DNA of 64,000 bases. Origin: Rhodobacterales bacterium HKCCE4037 (GTDB lineage: Bacteria; Pseudomonadota; Alphaproteobacteria; Rhodobacterales; Rhodobacteraceae). Shown in pieces: positions 25,671-34,325 of the stretch. The stretch lies in the NCBI GenBank assembly GCA_015689645.1, contig WVSM01000007.1, positions 1 to 64,000 on the forward strand, written 5' to 3'. The stretch's first letter is position 1, and each line of letters opens with the position of its first letter. The notes beneath the pieces were generated by a model, which was not told the DNA's origin, made no database searches, and saw only the letters and a list, made by a program, of their open reading frames with translations. Made by a program: the position numbers and the translations under genes.

Positions 25671-26695
25671 CCGGCGGGGGCTGGCCCAAGCGATCCACGC
25701 CGCAACACCTCGGTCGTAAGGCATTCGCTTTCCAGCGGCGTGCCCTCCTCGAGCAGACCGACCAGCGCGCGGGCGGCGCGGCGGCCCATGTCACGGTGCG
25801 GCACCCGAACCGTGGCAATCTCGGGAAAGGTCACCTGCGACAATTCCAGATCGTCGAACCCGGTGATCGAAACATCGCCCGGCACATCCAATCCCATGGC
25901 CCGTGCCTGTTTCATCGCGCCCACGGCCAGCACATCGTTGGCGCAGAGCACCGCGGTCGGCGGGGTGTCGTTGCGCATCACCTCCGCAAAGCCCGCAGCC
26001 CCGGTGTCGATCCCGTAACGCGTCAGGTGGATCACGAGACTGTCGCGGGACAATCCCGCCTCCGCCACCGCGTCCTGCACCCCGCGCAGCCGTTCTGCCG
26101 CGCGATCGTTGGTTTCCGTTTCCGCAGCGATCATCGCGATGCGGCGGTGACCGAGGTTCAGCACCTCCCGTGTCAGCGTCCGCATTGCGCCGCGATTGTC
26201 GAAGCCAACGCTCGGCTCCGTTCGTGTCGGATCGTACGCCCATGTGATCAAGGTGGGCACGTTGCGCATCGCGATGAATTCGGAAATCGCCGCGGCGCGA
26301 TCGTAGCCGATCAACAGGAGCGCATCGGCCCCTCGCGCGACCAGCGCCCTTACCTGACGCTCCTCGAGGTCGGTTCGATAGGCCGAGCTGGCCACCAGCA
26401 AGGTGTATCCGGCACGGTCAAGCTCTTCCTGAAATGCCTGGATGCCGCGCGCGAATATCGCATTCTCCATCGTCGGGATGATCGCCCCGATGGTTCGCGT
26501 GCGTTGCGACGCCATCACACGGGCGCCGAAATTCGGTGAATACCCCAAGGTGTCAATCGCCTCCTGAACCCTGGCGCGGGTTCGCGACGACACGCGGTCT
26601 GGAAAGTTGAGGCAACGCGAAACCGTTGCGGTCGAGACCGCGGCAAGGCGGGCCACGTCCTCAAGCGTTGGCACGGATCTGGTCTGTTCGCTCAT
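25658..26695 (-). CDS. LacI-family transcriptional regulator
   Basis: A 345-residue LacI/GalR regulator. The N-terminal helix-turn-helix is TLEDVARLAAVSTATVSRCL with the hinge helix following. The periplasmic-binding-protein-like effector domain contains IGAIIPTMENAIFARGI and SITGFDDLELSQ. The start at 26695 has an AGGGACGAC Shine-Dalgarno. The target is unknown; it may regulate itself through the inverted repeat at 26762-26780, or act with the GntR regulator on the adjacent TTT operon. It is transcribed convergently with the kinase-GTPase operon. Confidence 0.9.
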   Translation of the reverse strand: MSEQTRSVPTLEDVARLAAVSTATVSRCLNFPDRVSSRTRARVQEAIDTLGYSPNFGARVMASQRTRTIGAIIPTMENAIFARGIQAFQEELDRAGYTLLVASSAYRTDLEERQVRALVARGADALLLIGYDRAAAISEFIAMRNVPTLITWAYDPTRTEPSVGFDNRGAMRTLTREVLNLGHRRIAMIAAETETNDRAAERLRGVQDAVAEAGLSRDSLVIHLTRYGIDTGAAGFAEVMRNDTPPTAVLCANDVLAVGAMKQARAMGLDVPGDVSITGFDDLELSQVTFPEIATVRVPHRDMGRRAARALVGLLEEGTPLESECLTTEVLRRGSLGPAPAGQAT

Positions 26696-26761
26696 GTCGT
26701 CCCTGCCCGATTGCACCTTTCGGCCCCTGCCCCAGGTGCATCCTTCAGGTCAGCCTGCCAA

Positions 26762-26780
26762 TGCAAGCCCTTTCATTGCA
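26762..26780. promoter_or_regulatory. Possible LacI-type operator
   Basis: Inverted repeat TGCAA-N9-TTGCA 67-85 bp upstream of the lacI-type gene. The symmetry fits a LacI-family site, but the spacing is not canonical. Confidence 0.3.
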
Positions 26781-26847
26781 AGGCGAGAGCATGGCGCGCA
26801 ACTGTATTGGCACCGACGTCCTGACGGAACTTGCGCCGATTAAGCGA

Positions 26848-27600
26848 TCATGCCGCGCCCGCGTCCTGGCGGAGCAGCGCCAGCGCAGTCACGCCCACGG
26901 ACTCGGCCTCAGTGCTCTTGGTGAGACGCCTGAGATTGGCGAGCGCCGTGCGGGCATGTTCGCGCGTGATCGCCTCGGCCCGGGTTCCTTCCCGCGCTTT
27001 GATCGACGCAAGGATCTCGCGATGCTGCGCTTGCGCCGCGCGCAGGCCTTCGGCAAATTCCGAGGGTCGACGGTCCTGCGGCAAGAAGGCAGAGGGCGAC
27101 GCGAAAGGCAGGCGCTTGATCCGCTCCAGCTCCGTCGCGATAACGGACGAGCCCGACATCTGCGCCAGCATGTCGTGAAATTTCATGTTCAGGGCAGAGT
27201 AGTCGTCGAAGTCCAGATTCTCCGGAAGCGCCGCGACGCAACGGTCCAACTTTGCCATGAGCGCCTCGGCATCCCGAGCCTGACGGTCCGATAGTCCACG
27301 CTCCGCCGCGAAGCGCGCTGCCGTACCTTCAAGGATGCCACGCAGCTGAATCGTGTCGGCAAAATCCTCGTAGGCAAAGGTGCGCACGACGAAGCCGCCG
27401 CTTTCGCCCCGCTCGATCAGCCCTTCTTCAGCCAGCCAGGACATGGCCGCGCGGACGGGGGTGCGCGAAATGCCCAGATCGCCCGCAATCTCGGCCTCGT
27501 AGATCCTGGACCCGCCGCTGTAATTTCCGTCGAGGATGCGATGCCGGAGGGCGATCGCCGCCCGCATCGTTTGTGAATTGGCCCTGTTGCTGTTCTGCAT
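26848..27600 (-). CDS. GntR-family (FCD domain) transcriptional regulator
   Basis: A 250-residue GntR regulator of the FadR/FCD subgroup. The winged helix-turn-helix contains EAEIAGDLGISRTPVRAAM and LAEEGLIER. The helical FCD effector domain shows the metal-binding His residues in MKFHDMLAQMSG and AQHREILASI. The start at 27600 (MQNSN) has AGAAGGG upstream; a longer in-frame ATG at 27705 would run through a GTATAC operator-like site. It is divergent from the TTT/amidohydrolase operon and probably represses it until an organic-acid inducer binds. Confidence 0.9.
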   Translation of the reverse strand: MQNSNRANSQTMRAAIALRHRILDGNYSGGSRIYEAEIAGDLGISRTPVRAAMSWLAEEGLIERGESGGFVVRTFAYEDFADTIQLRGILEGTAARFAAERGLSDRQARDAEALMAKLDRCVAALPENLDFDDYSALNMKFHDMLAQMSGSSVIATELERIKRLPFASPSAFLPQDRRPSEFAEGLRAAQAQHREILASIKAREGTRAEAITREHARTALANLRRLTKSTEAESVGVTALALLRQDAGAA

Positions 27601-27690
27601 TCGCCCTTCTTCCACCAACTTCCGGACGCTGGAAATGCCCCCCGGGAAAATGCCCGAAAGCGCGCCGACGTCGTCCAGCTCGCCTCGAAC

Positions 27691-27696
27691 GTATAC
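27691..27696. promoter_or_regulatory. GTATAC half-palindrome site 1
   Basis: GAACGTATACATTGC, about 91 bp upstream of the GntR start. It is a candidate autoregulatory operator; FCD regulators commonly bind short GTATAC- or TNGTNNNACNA-like palindromes. Confidence 0.4.
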
Positions 27697-27877
27697 ATTG
27701 CACACTATTTTGGCAAAAGACGTGCTTCACTTTCGGGAAAAGTTGGGTCCGTCCGGAGGCCGAAAATCGGCCAAATTCGCATGAAGAGCTCATTCCAGCA
27801 TGGAACTCCGCGGGTCGGCAGCCGAAGCAGACCGGTGCCTGCACGCGACGGAAAGTTAACACGCTCGCCCGAATCTG

Positions 27878-27883
27878 GTATAC
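27878..27883. promoter_or_regulatory. GTATAC half-palindrome site 2
   Basis: TCTGGTATACATAGA, midway in the divergent region. It shares the GTATACAT octamer with site 1. Confidence 0.4.
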
Positions 27884-28032
27884 ATAGATCTTGGACGAGC
27901 AAGGAGAGGCCAAAGCCGCTCGGGACACGTCAGATTGCCGGCAGAGCCTTTGATGCAAGGCAAATGCAGCACTCTTTACGATCCGAAAGCGACGATTCGC
28001 CAACGCGCGAAAATACAAGGCCGCACAAGACT

Positions 28033-28038
28033 GTATAC
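28033..28038. promoter_or_regulatory. GTATAC half-palindrome site 3
   Basis: GACTGTATACTTTAAG, 46 bp upstream of the TctC-like start. This position would block transcription of the operon if occupied by a repressor. Confidence 0.45.
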
Positions 28039-28083
28039 TTTAAGTGACCGGGCTACAGGGCCCGAACCATCTGGGAGGATATA

Positions 28084-29172
28084 ATGAATACCACTTCACC
28101 ACTTTCTCTGCGGGGCGTTCTGGGCGCAGCAAGCCTTGGACTTTTGCTGTCCGCAGGCACCGCCATGTCGCAGGTCATCGACCTCGAGGGTGAGACCGTC
28201 ACCATTGTCCACAACGCTGCTCCCGGTGGCTCCACCGGATTGTCGAGCCAGGTTCTGGCCGATGTCTGGGCTCAGACGATGGAAGGCAACCCGACGATCG
28301 TCGTCCAGTCCGTCGAAGGCGGCGCCCTGACCCGAGGGATTCAACAGGTCATGAACTCGCGTCCCGATGGCCTCACCATCGGCTACGTGGCATGGCAGGG
28401 CACCACACGCATCCTCGACCCCGAAGAATTGCAGATCCCGTTCCAGGATGCGGGTATCATCGGCGGCATCGGCGGCGCGGCCTTCTTCACGCATGTGGAT
28501 GCAGAGGTAGCCGCGGACGGAGACGCCTTCGCAAACCTGGAGTCGCTGCGGTTCGGCGGCTTCTCGCCGCGTTCGGCCCCTTCGATGCAGATGGCCGGCG
28601 TGCTCGACCTTCTGGGCGTCGACTGGTCCTTCGTGTCCGGAATGGGCGGCGATGGCCCTCTGCGGGCGGCGATGGAGCGGGGTGAGATCGAAGCCTACCC
28701 CGCGACTGTCTCGATCTATCTTCAGGACCTACGGGACGGGCCGATCGCGGCCGGCGAGACCACGGGCATCTATCACATCGGCCGGATCGACGAGGACGGC
28801 GCGGAACAGCCCATCGAAGCCTTTGGTGGCGCCTTCCCGACGGTGACCGAATATCTCGCCGCGCAACTGGGCGAGACCCCGTCCGGCCCGATCTGGGACA
28901 TGATCATGTTCCACAGTGAAGCCTCCGCCCCGGTCAACTGGCTGGTCATGGCCCCTCCGGGCACGTCCGAGGAGCACCTCGCCATGCTGCGCGAAAGCTT
29001 CGCCGAAGCGGTTCAATCGCCCGAGTATCTGGAGGCGGCGACCAACGTTTTCGGGGGCGAGCCGAACATCGTGCTCTACGAGCAGATGCTCGATATCGTG
29101 AACACCGTGCAGAACACACCGGAAGAGCTGCGCGAAACGATGCGCGCCTACATCGCCGAGATGGAAGGCTGA
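28084..29172 (+). CDS. Tripartite tricarboxylate transporter substrate-binding protein (TctC/Bug family)
   Basis: A 362-residue periplasmic solute receptor. A Sec signal peptide covers about residues 1-30, ending in TAMSQ. Blocks typical of Bug receptors are NAAPGGSTGLSSQVLADVW after strand 1, GGALTRGIQQVMNSRPDG, and the C-terminal LVMAPPGTSEEHL. It should deliver a carboxylate ligand to the fused permease encoded next. It is the first gene of the operon, preceded by GGGAGGATATA. The ligand cannot be read from sequence. Confidence 0.9.
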   Translation: MNTTSPLSLRGVLGAASLGLLLSAGTAMSQVIDLEGETVTIVHNAAPGGSTGLSSQVLADVWAQTMEGNPTIVVQSVEGGALTRGIQQVMNSRPDGLTIGYVAWQGTTRILDPEELQIPFQDAGIIGGIGGAAFFTHVDAEVAADGDAFANLESLRFGGFSPRSAPSMQMAGVLDLLGVDWSFVSGMGGDGPLRAAMERGEIEAYPATVSIYLQDLRDGPIAAGETTGIYHIGRIDEDGAEQPIEAFGGAFPTVTEYLAAQLGETPSGPIWDMIMFHSEASAPVNWLVMAPPGTSEEHLAMLRESFAEAVQSPEYLEAATNVFGGEPNIVLYEQMLDIVNTVQNTPEELRETMRAYIAEMEG

Positions 29173-29190
29173 TCGCACGTCAGGCTTAGC

Positions 29191-29218
29191 GGGGCCGCGC
29201 CCGGACGGGTGCGGCCCC
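29191..29218 (+). promoter_or_regulatory. Intercistronic hairpin between receptor and permease genes
   Basis: GGGGCCGC-N12-GCGGCCCC. An internal hairpin after a binding-protein gene often keeps receptor mRNA more abundant than permease mRNA by partial termination or 3' protection. Confidence 0.5.
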
Positions 29219-29247
29219 CTCCCTCGATCGCGGGCTTGGAGTCCACC

Positions 29248-31218
29248 ATGCTGCAGAGCTTCTTCGACGGGCTCGTTCTCATCGTCTCGTTTCCGGCGAT
29301 CCTTTACCTGTTCGCGGGCATCCTGCTCGGGCTCTGGCTCGGCATCGTTCCGGGATTGGGCGGTGTCACGGGCATGGTGATCCTTCTGCCCTTCACGTTC
29401 GGCATGGAGCCCGCACCGGCGCTTGCGATGTTGCTGGGGCTTTTCGCCGTCGTGTCCACATCGGACACGGTATCATCGGTCATGCTGGGTATTCCCGGCA
29501 CGATTGCGAGCCAGGCCACGGTTCTCGACGGCCACCAGATGGCCAAGCGCGGGCTCGCACAGACCGCTCTCGGGGCGGCGTTCTTCTGCTCGGCCTTCGG
29601 CGGCGTTTTGGGGGGCATCGCGATGGCCCTGTCCCTTCCGATCGCCCTGTGGATCATTCTTGCCTTTGGGTCACCCGAATTCTTCCTGCTGTCCCTTCTC
29701 GGCCTCGTGATGGTTGGAGCGGTCTCCGGCAACGCGGTCTCGAAAGGGATTGGCGCAGCTGCGCTTGGCCTGCTGCTGAGCCAGATCGGCTATCCCGTGG
29801 CATCGTCCACGCCGCGCTACTGGTTCGGCAATCCCGATCTGCTGGATGGTCTGCCGCTGGTACCGATCTTCCTCGGACTTTTCGGCATCCCCGAGATGAT
29901 GGAGCTTGCGGCGCGCCGCACCTCGATTGCGCATATCGGCGACACCCGCGCCGAAAACGACAGCCTCCTGCAAGGCGTGCGCGAGGCGATGAAGAACAAG
30001 TGGCTCGCGATCCGCTGCTCGCTTCTGGGGGTCTATACCGGGATGCTGCCCGGTATCGGATCCGCTGTGGTGGACTGGCTCGCCTACGGCCACGCCGTGC
30101 AGAGCGCCAAGGATCGTTCGCAGTTCGGCAAGGGCGACATCCGCGGCGTGATCGGTCCGGAAAGCGCCAACAACGCGGTTCTCGGCGGTTCGCTGATCCC
30201 GACGCTGGCATTCGGCATTCCGGGGTCCGGTGCCATGGCGATCCTGCTTGGCGCCCTTACGATCCACGGCTTTGCTCCGGGCCGCAGCATGCTCGAGACC
30301 AACCTCGACGTCACCTATTCGATGGTCTGGACGATCATCATCGCCAACCTGATCGGGGCCGCCGTTCTCGCGGTCTGGGGCCGACAGGTCGCGCGCGCCG
30401 CGTTCATCGACGGCAACCTCGTCGTGCCCGCAGTCATCATGTTCATCTTCATGGGATCGTGGCTTTGGCAGCCGTCCATGTTCACCTGGATCGTACTCCT
30501 GTCGGTCGGGCTTTTCGGCTACCTGATGAAGACCGGCGGCTGGCCGCGCCCGCCCTTCATCCTCGGTTTCGTGCTCGGTCCGATCATGGAAAACGCCATG
30601 TCGATCACCTACCAGAGCTACACGCCACTTGAGGTGATCCAGCGTCCGACCGTCCTGATCCTGCTGGCGGTCGTCAGCGTGGTCTTCTTCCTCGCGGTCA
30701 AGCAGACCCGGAAGAGGCTTTCGGATTTCAATATCGAGATCACGCGCGAAAGCCGGGGCAGCCTCTACCTCTCGAGCCTGATGGCCGTGATTATGTGCGT
30801 GGTTTTCGCGGTCGCCATCTGGCTGGCGCTGGACTGGACGCCGCTGAGCCGGATCACGCCGATCTTCGTCGGGATCATGGGGCTCATCACCATGGCCTTC
30901 GTGATCGGGTCCGATTTCACGAAACAGCGCCGCTTCGCACGGGCCGAAGACGGTGAAGCCGGCGGGACCATCGGGGGATTCCTTGCTGAAAACCGATCCG
31001 AGCTTGCGATATTCGCGATGATCGCCGTCATGGTCGCAGCGACGCCCTGGATCGGCACCTATGCTGCGGTCATCGCCTTTGCCGCCTTCTTCATGAAGTT
31101 CTGGGGCAGATACTCGCTGCTTTGGACGGCCGTCTACTCGTTCGGCATCTGGGTTGTTCTATATGTTCTTTACGACCGGATGCTTCACACGCGGTTCGAG
31201 CCGCCGTTTTTCCTCTGA
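29248..31218 (+). CDS. Fused TctA-TctB permease of the tripartite tricarboxylate transporter
   Basis: A 656-residue membrane protein. Residues 1 to about 500 are the large TctA subunit (GLWLGIVPGLGGVTGM, the ATVLDGHQMAKRG loop, GMLPGIGSAVVDWLAYGHA and GIPGSGAMAILLGAL). Residues from about 510 to the end, after a cytosolic linker, match the small four-helix TctB subunit, normally encoded separately. No stop or frameshift is seen between them. The start at 29248 follows TTGGAGTCCACC. It imports the TctC ligand, driven by ion gradients in this family. Confidence 0.88.
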   Translation: MLQSFFDGLVLIVSFPAILYLFAGILLGLWLGIVPGLGGVTGMVILLPFTFGMEPAPALAMLLGLFAVVSTSDTVSSVMLGIPGTIASQATVLDGHQMAKRGLAQTALGAAFFCSAFGGVLGGIAMALSLPIALWIILAFGSPEFFLLSLLGLVMVGAVSGNAVSKGIGAAALGLLLSQIGYPVASSTPRYWFGNPDLLDGLPLVPIFLGLFGIPEMMELAARRTSIAHIGDTRAENDSLLQGVREAMKNKWLAIRCSLLGVYTGMLPGIGSAVVDWLAYGHAVQSAKDRSQFGKGDIRGVIGPESANNAVLGGSLIPTLAFGIPGSGAMAILLGALTIHGFAPGRSMLETNLDVTYSMVWTIIIANLIGAAVLAVWGRQVARAAFIDGNLVVPAVIMFIFMGSWLWQPSMFTWIVLLSVGLFGYLMKTGGWPRPPFILGFVLGPIMENAMSITYQSYTPLEVIQRPTVLILLAVVSVVFFLAVKQTRKRLSDFNIEITRESRGSLYLSSLMAVIMCVVFAVAIWLALDWTPLSRITPIFVGIMGLITMAFVIGSDFTKQRRFARAEDGEAGGTIGGFLAENRSELAIFAMIAVMVAATPWIGTYAAVIAFAAFFMKFWGRYSLLWTAVYSFGIWVVLYVLYDRMLHTRFEPPFFL

Positions 31219-31235
31219 CACGGAAGGAGATACCC

Positions 31236-32306
31236 ATGCTCGACGATACGCAACCCACCACGGACCCCATAACGGGCCTCGGCGCGGTCGATTGCGACAT
31301 CCACCCCCGTCTTCCCGTGCGCGACGACCTGATGCCCTTTTTCGATGCGTACTGGCGCGAACAGGTGCCCTATCGGAATATCGACAGGCTGGAACTGACG
31401 AGCCATCCGGTGTCCCTGCCTCCCTATCGGCGCGGAGAGGGGATGAACGACAGCGCCGAGGATCTGGCCCGCAACCTGCTCGACCCGAACGGGCTTTCGG
31501 CGGGTATCCTGACGCTCGTGAACGGAACACAGGCGCTTTACGATCCCTACATGGCCGATGCCTTCTGTCAGGCCACGAACCGCTGGCTCGCGGCAGACTG
31601 GCTCGACCGCGACCCACGGTTGCGCGCGGCGCTTGTGGTGCCGTTCCAGCATCCTGAAGCCGCTGCCGAAGAGATCCGCCGTTATGCCAATGATCGACGT
31701 TTCGTCGCGGTGACCGCGCTGGCGATGGGCGAACGACCGCTCGGCCAGCGCGCCAACTGGCCGATCTACAAGGCCGCTGCTGACGCGGGTTTCGCGCTCA
31801 ACGTGCAGCCCGGCCATACGTACCGCCACGCGCCGAGCCAGGCCGGCTTCCCGTCCTTCCTGGTCGAAGAACGCATCCACATGGCGCAAGGCGCCGCAAG
31901 CCAGACGATGAGCCTTCTGTCCGAAGGTGTGATGACCGAGTTTGCCGACATGAAGATCGTCATGGCCGGCACCGGGGCAAGCTGGCTGTTCGGCATGTCG
32001 TGGCGCGTGGCGAAAGACTGGCGCGGCGCGCGTGTGGAAACGCCCTGGATCAAGGAAAGCCCCGAGAAGATCCTCGAACGCCAGCTTCGCCTGACCATCG
32101 CACCCTTCGACGCGCCGCCCGAGATGGAGGCCGATCAAAGCATCGTCGATGTCATCGGCTCCGCCGACATGCTGCTCTACGCCAGTGACTTCCCGCACGC
32201 CCATGCCGGGCCGGCGGGGGCCTGGCCGCGCGCGATCCCGAAAGATCTCTCCCCGGTGATCGCGCGCAAAAATCCTCAGGAAACCTATCCCCGACTGGAG
32301 GTGTGA
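31236..32306 (+). CDS. Amidohydrolase-family protein (ACMSD-like), first of pair
   Basis: A 356-residue metal-dependent TIM-barrel hydrolase/decarboxylase of the amidohydrolase-2 (ACMSD-like) family. The metal site begins at VDCDIHPRLP (D-x-H), with LNVQPGHTYRH and the C-terminal YASDFPHAHAG. Relatives hydrolyse or decarboxylate ring-derived acids or lactones. It has a strong GGAAGGAGATACCC ribosome site and is 17 bp after the permease. It is paralogous to the next gene (both begin DCDIHP), about 35% alike by eye, suggesting two steps or a heteromer. The substrate is probably the imported carboxylate. Confidence 0.85.
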   Translation: MLDDTQPTTDPITGLGAVDCDIHPRLPVRDDLMPFFDAYWREQVPYRNIDRLELTSHPVSLPPYRRGEGMNDSAEDLARNLLDPNGLSAGILTLVNGTQALYDPYMADAFCQATNRWLAADWLDRDPRLRAALVVPFQHPEAAAEEIRRYANDRRFVAVTALAMGERPLGQRANWPIYKAAADAGFALNVQPGHTYRHAPSQAGFPSFLVEERIHMAQGAASQTMSLLSEGVMTEFADMKIVMAGTGASWLFGMSWRVAKDWRGARVETPWIKESPEKILERQLRLTIAPFDAPPEMEADQSIVDVIGSADMLLYASDFPHAHAGPAGAWPRAIPKDLSPVIARKNPQETYPRLEV

Positions 32307-32307
32307 C

Positions 32308-33402
32308 ATGACAACCGCCGTTCTGGAAAAGGACAACAAGACGGACGCCAAGCTGGGTGTCGTCGATTGTGACATCCACCCGGCCCTGTCCACTCCGCAG
32401 GAGATCCTGCCGTTCCTGCCGCTCAGGTGGCGCGATCACCTGAAAGACTACGGGATGCGCAGCCCCAACCCGTTCTACGCGGCGCTACCCTATCCCCGCA
32501 TGGGCAATGGCATGCGGCAGGACAGCTATCCCCCCGATGGCGGGCCTGCGGCCTCGAACCTCGCCTTCATGCAGGAACAGCATCTGGACCCGCTGAATAT
32601 CGAACATGGCCTCCTGCACGCGTTGAATGCGGGGCCTTCGCTGATGAACCTCGAACAGGGCGCGGCGGTCTGTGCGGCGTACAATGACTGGCAGATCGAC
32701 AAGTGGTGCGGGCCCGACCCGCGGCTCAAGGGCGGCATCTGCATTCCGCAGGAGGATGCCGGCCTATCGCTCAAGGAGATAGAGGAACGGAAGAAGGACC
32801 CCCGCTTCGTGCAGGTGGCCTTCGTACCAAAAAGCATCGAACCCGCCGGTCGCCGCCGCTACTGGCCAATCTGGGAAGCCTGCGAGGCGCTCGACCTGCC
32901 CGTCGGCATGCACTCGGCCGCCTACGGCCAGCGCGCAAATAGCGCGTCCGGGTGGGCCAGCTTCTACGTGGAGGAGCATTATTCCTTCGCCCACGTTGCG
33001 CAGACCGTGCTGGTGTCGATGATCTTCGAAGGTGTGTTCGAGCGTTTCCCGAAGTTGAAACTCGTACTCGTCGAAGGTGGTTTCGCCTGGCTCGCGCCGC
33101 TGGTGTGGCGGATGGACCGCGAGTGGGAGGAGATGCGCAGCGAGGTTCCACATGTGAAGATGCGCCCGTCGGAATACGTGCGCCGCAATGTCTGGGTCAC
33201 GACCCAGCCGGTGGAAGAGCCGCCCAACCCGCGCCACGTCAAGAACCTGATCGACTGGATCGGAGTCGATCGGTTGATGTTCTCCACCGATTACCCGCAT
33301 TGGGATTTCGACCATCCCGAACGCACCTTCCGCGTGGGTCTCAGCGAAGTTGACATGACGGCGATCATGCGGGGCACTGCCCGCTCGGTCTACGGGCTCT
33401 GA
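32308..33402 (+). CDS. Amidohydrolase-family protein (ACMSD-like), second of pair
   Basis: A 364-residue relative of the preceding gene. Metal and catalytic landmarks are VDCDIHPALS, LPVGMHSAAYG, LKLVLVEGGFAWL and the C-terminal MFSTDYPHWDFDHPE. The start lies 1 bp after the upstream stop, with GGAGG in its last codons. The EGGFAWL and DYPHWD blocks are those of the ACMSD/2-hydroxy-acid decarboxylase group. The pair with the Rieske and GFA genes points to breakdown of an unusual organic acid. Confidence 0.87.
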   Translation: MTTAVLEKDNKTDAKLGVVDCDIHPALSTPQEILPFLPLRWRDHLKDYGMRSPNPFYAALPYPRMGNGMRQDSYPPDGGPAASNLAFMQEQHLDPLNIEHGLLHALNAGPSLMNLEQGAAVCAAYNDWQIDKWCGPDPRLKGGICIPQEDAGLSLKEIEERKKDPRFVQVAFVPKSIEPAGRRRYWPIWEACEALDLPVGMHSAAYGQRANSASGWASFYVEEHYSFAHVAQTVLVSMIFEGVFERFPKLKLVLVEGGFAWLAPLVWRMDREWEEMRSEVPHVKMRPSEYVRRNVWVTTQPVEEPPNPRHVKNLIDWIGVDRLMFSTDYPHWDFDHPERTFRVGLSEVDMTAIMRGTARSVYGL

Positions 33403-33405
33403 TCC

Positions 33406-33819
33406 ATGGGACGACACGTCATCTGCCGCGCTGAAGACATCGCGCCCGGCTCGTCGAAACGGGTCGAGGTCGAGGGCCGCGAGATCGCGGTCTTCAACAC
33501 CGGGACAGCCTTTCGCGCCGTCACGAACCGCTGCCCGCACGAGGGCGCGGACCTGTGCCGCGGCAGGATCGCCGCCTTCGTCGATGCCGACGCGCCCGGG
33601 GCCTTCACCGTCGACGAGGACCGCGTGATGGTGCGCTGTCCCTGGCATGGCTGGGAATTCGACCTCGAAACAGGGCGCAGCTATTGCGACCCGAACCGTG
33701 TGCGGGTGAAGCCGTTCGAGGTAAATGTCCAGCAGGCCGACGGACGGGTCGAAGGCAAGTACAGCGTCGAAACCTTTCCCGTGGAGGCCGAGGGCGAATA
33801 CCTTGTGCTGACGATATGA
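33406..33819 (+). CDS. Rieske [2Fe-2S] ferredoxin-type protein
   Basis: A 137-residue Rieske protein. The cluster ligands are Cys/His in NRCPHEGADLC and Cys/His in VRCPWHGWEFD, spaced by an unusually long insert of about 35 residues. It lacks the catalytic domain of Rieske oxygenases, so it is an electron carrier. No oxygenase subunit is in this operon. It may pair with the reductase-like gene at 35990-36904 or an enzyme elsewhere. It overlaps the GFA gene by ATGA. Confidence 0.88.
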   Translation: MGRHVICRAEDIAPGSSKRVEVEGREIAVFNTGTAFRAVTNRCPHEGADLCRGRIAAFVDADAPGAFTVDEDRVMVRCPWHGWEFDLETGRSYCDPNRVRVKPFEVNVQQADGRVEGKYSVETFPVEAEGEYLVLTI

Positions 33820-34313
33820 CCCAGACGGCGGCCACTCCCGTGACGCTCCCCCCCTTGCCCCTGGCAGGAGGCTGCCAGTGCGGGGCGGTGCGCTACCGGA
33901 TCACCGCGCCGCCCGTGACTTGCTACGTCTGCCATTGCGATGATTGCCGCAGGCAATCAGGCAGCGCCTTCGGGATGTCGTTGCAGGTTCCCCATGAAAG
34001 CGTCGAAATCGCGGGGCCGCTTGTCGACCTTTCCTGGACGGGGGGCTCTGGCCGCGCCTCGACGCGACGGTTCTGCGAGAGATGCGGCACGCGGGTCACC
34101 CATCAGATCGACGGCAGCGCGATCGTGGTCATCAAGCCCGGAACGCTGGACGATCCCGACTGGCTGCGTCCGGCGGGCCACATTTTTTCCGATCAGCGGG
34201 CGGCGTGGCTGCCACGCCCGGATGACGGAACGCTCGATTATCCACAGGGTCCCGACATGCCCGAATTGCACCGACGCTGGAGCGAGATGCTCGCCGCCGG
34301 TGCCGCAGAATGA
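33816..34313 (+). CDS. GFA/CENP-V family zinc protein
   Basis: A 165-residue protein of the glutathione-dependent formaldehyde-activating (GFA) fold. Zn ligands are visible as GGCQCGAVRY, CYVCHCDDCRRQSGS and RFCERCGTRV. Members bind glutathione-formaldehyde or unknown thiol adducts; only some are real GFA enzymes. ATGA overlap with the Rieske gene puts it in the same pathway. A second, unrelated-position GFA gene is at 55226-55636. Confidence 0.87.
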   Translation: MTQTAATPVTLPPLPLAGGCQCGAVRYRITAPPVTCYVCHCDDCRRQSGSAFGMSLQVPHESVEIAGPLVDLSWTGGSGRASTRRFCERCGTRVTHQIDGSAIVVIKPGTLDDPDWLRPAGHIFSDQRAAWLPRPDDGTLDYPQGPDMPELHRRWSEMLAAGAAE

Positions 34314-34325
34314 AGGAGCGCACCC

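Larger units (their letters stand above)
27601..28083. other. Regulatory region between GntR gene and TTT/amidohydrolase operon
   Basis: A 483-bp region with lower GC than its flanks and no convincing gene. It carries three GTATAC hexamers (27691, 27878, 28033) and should hold both divergent promoters. GGGAGGATATA just before 28084 supplies the ribosome binding site of the TctC-like gene. Confidence 0.7.
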
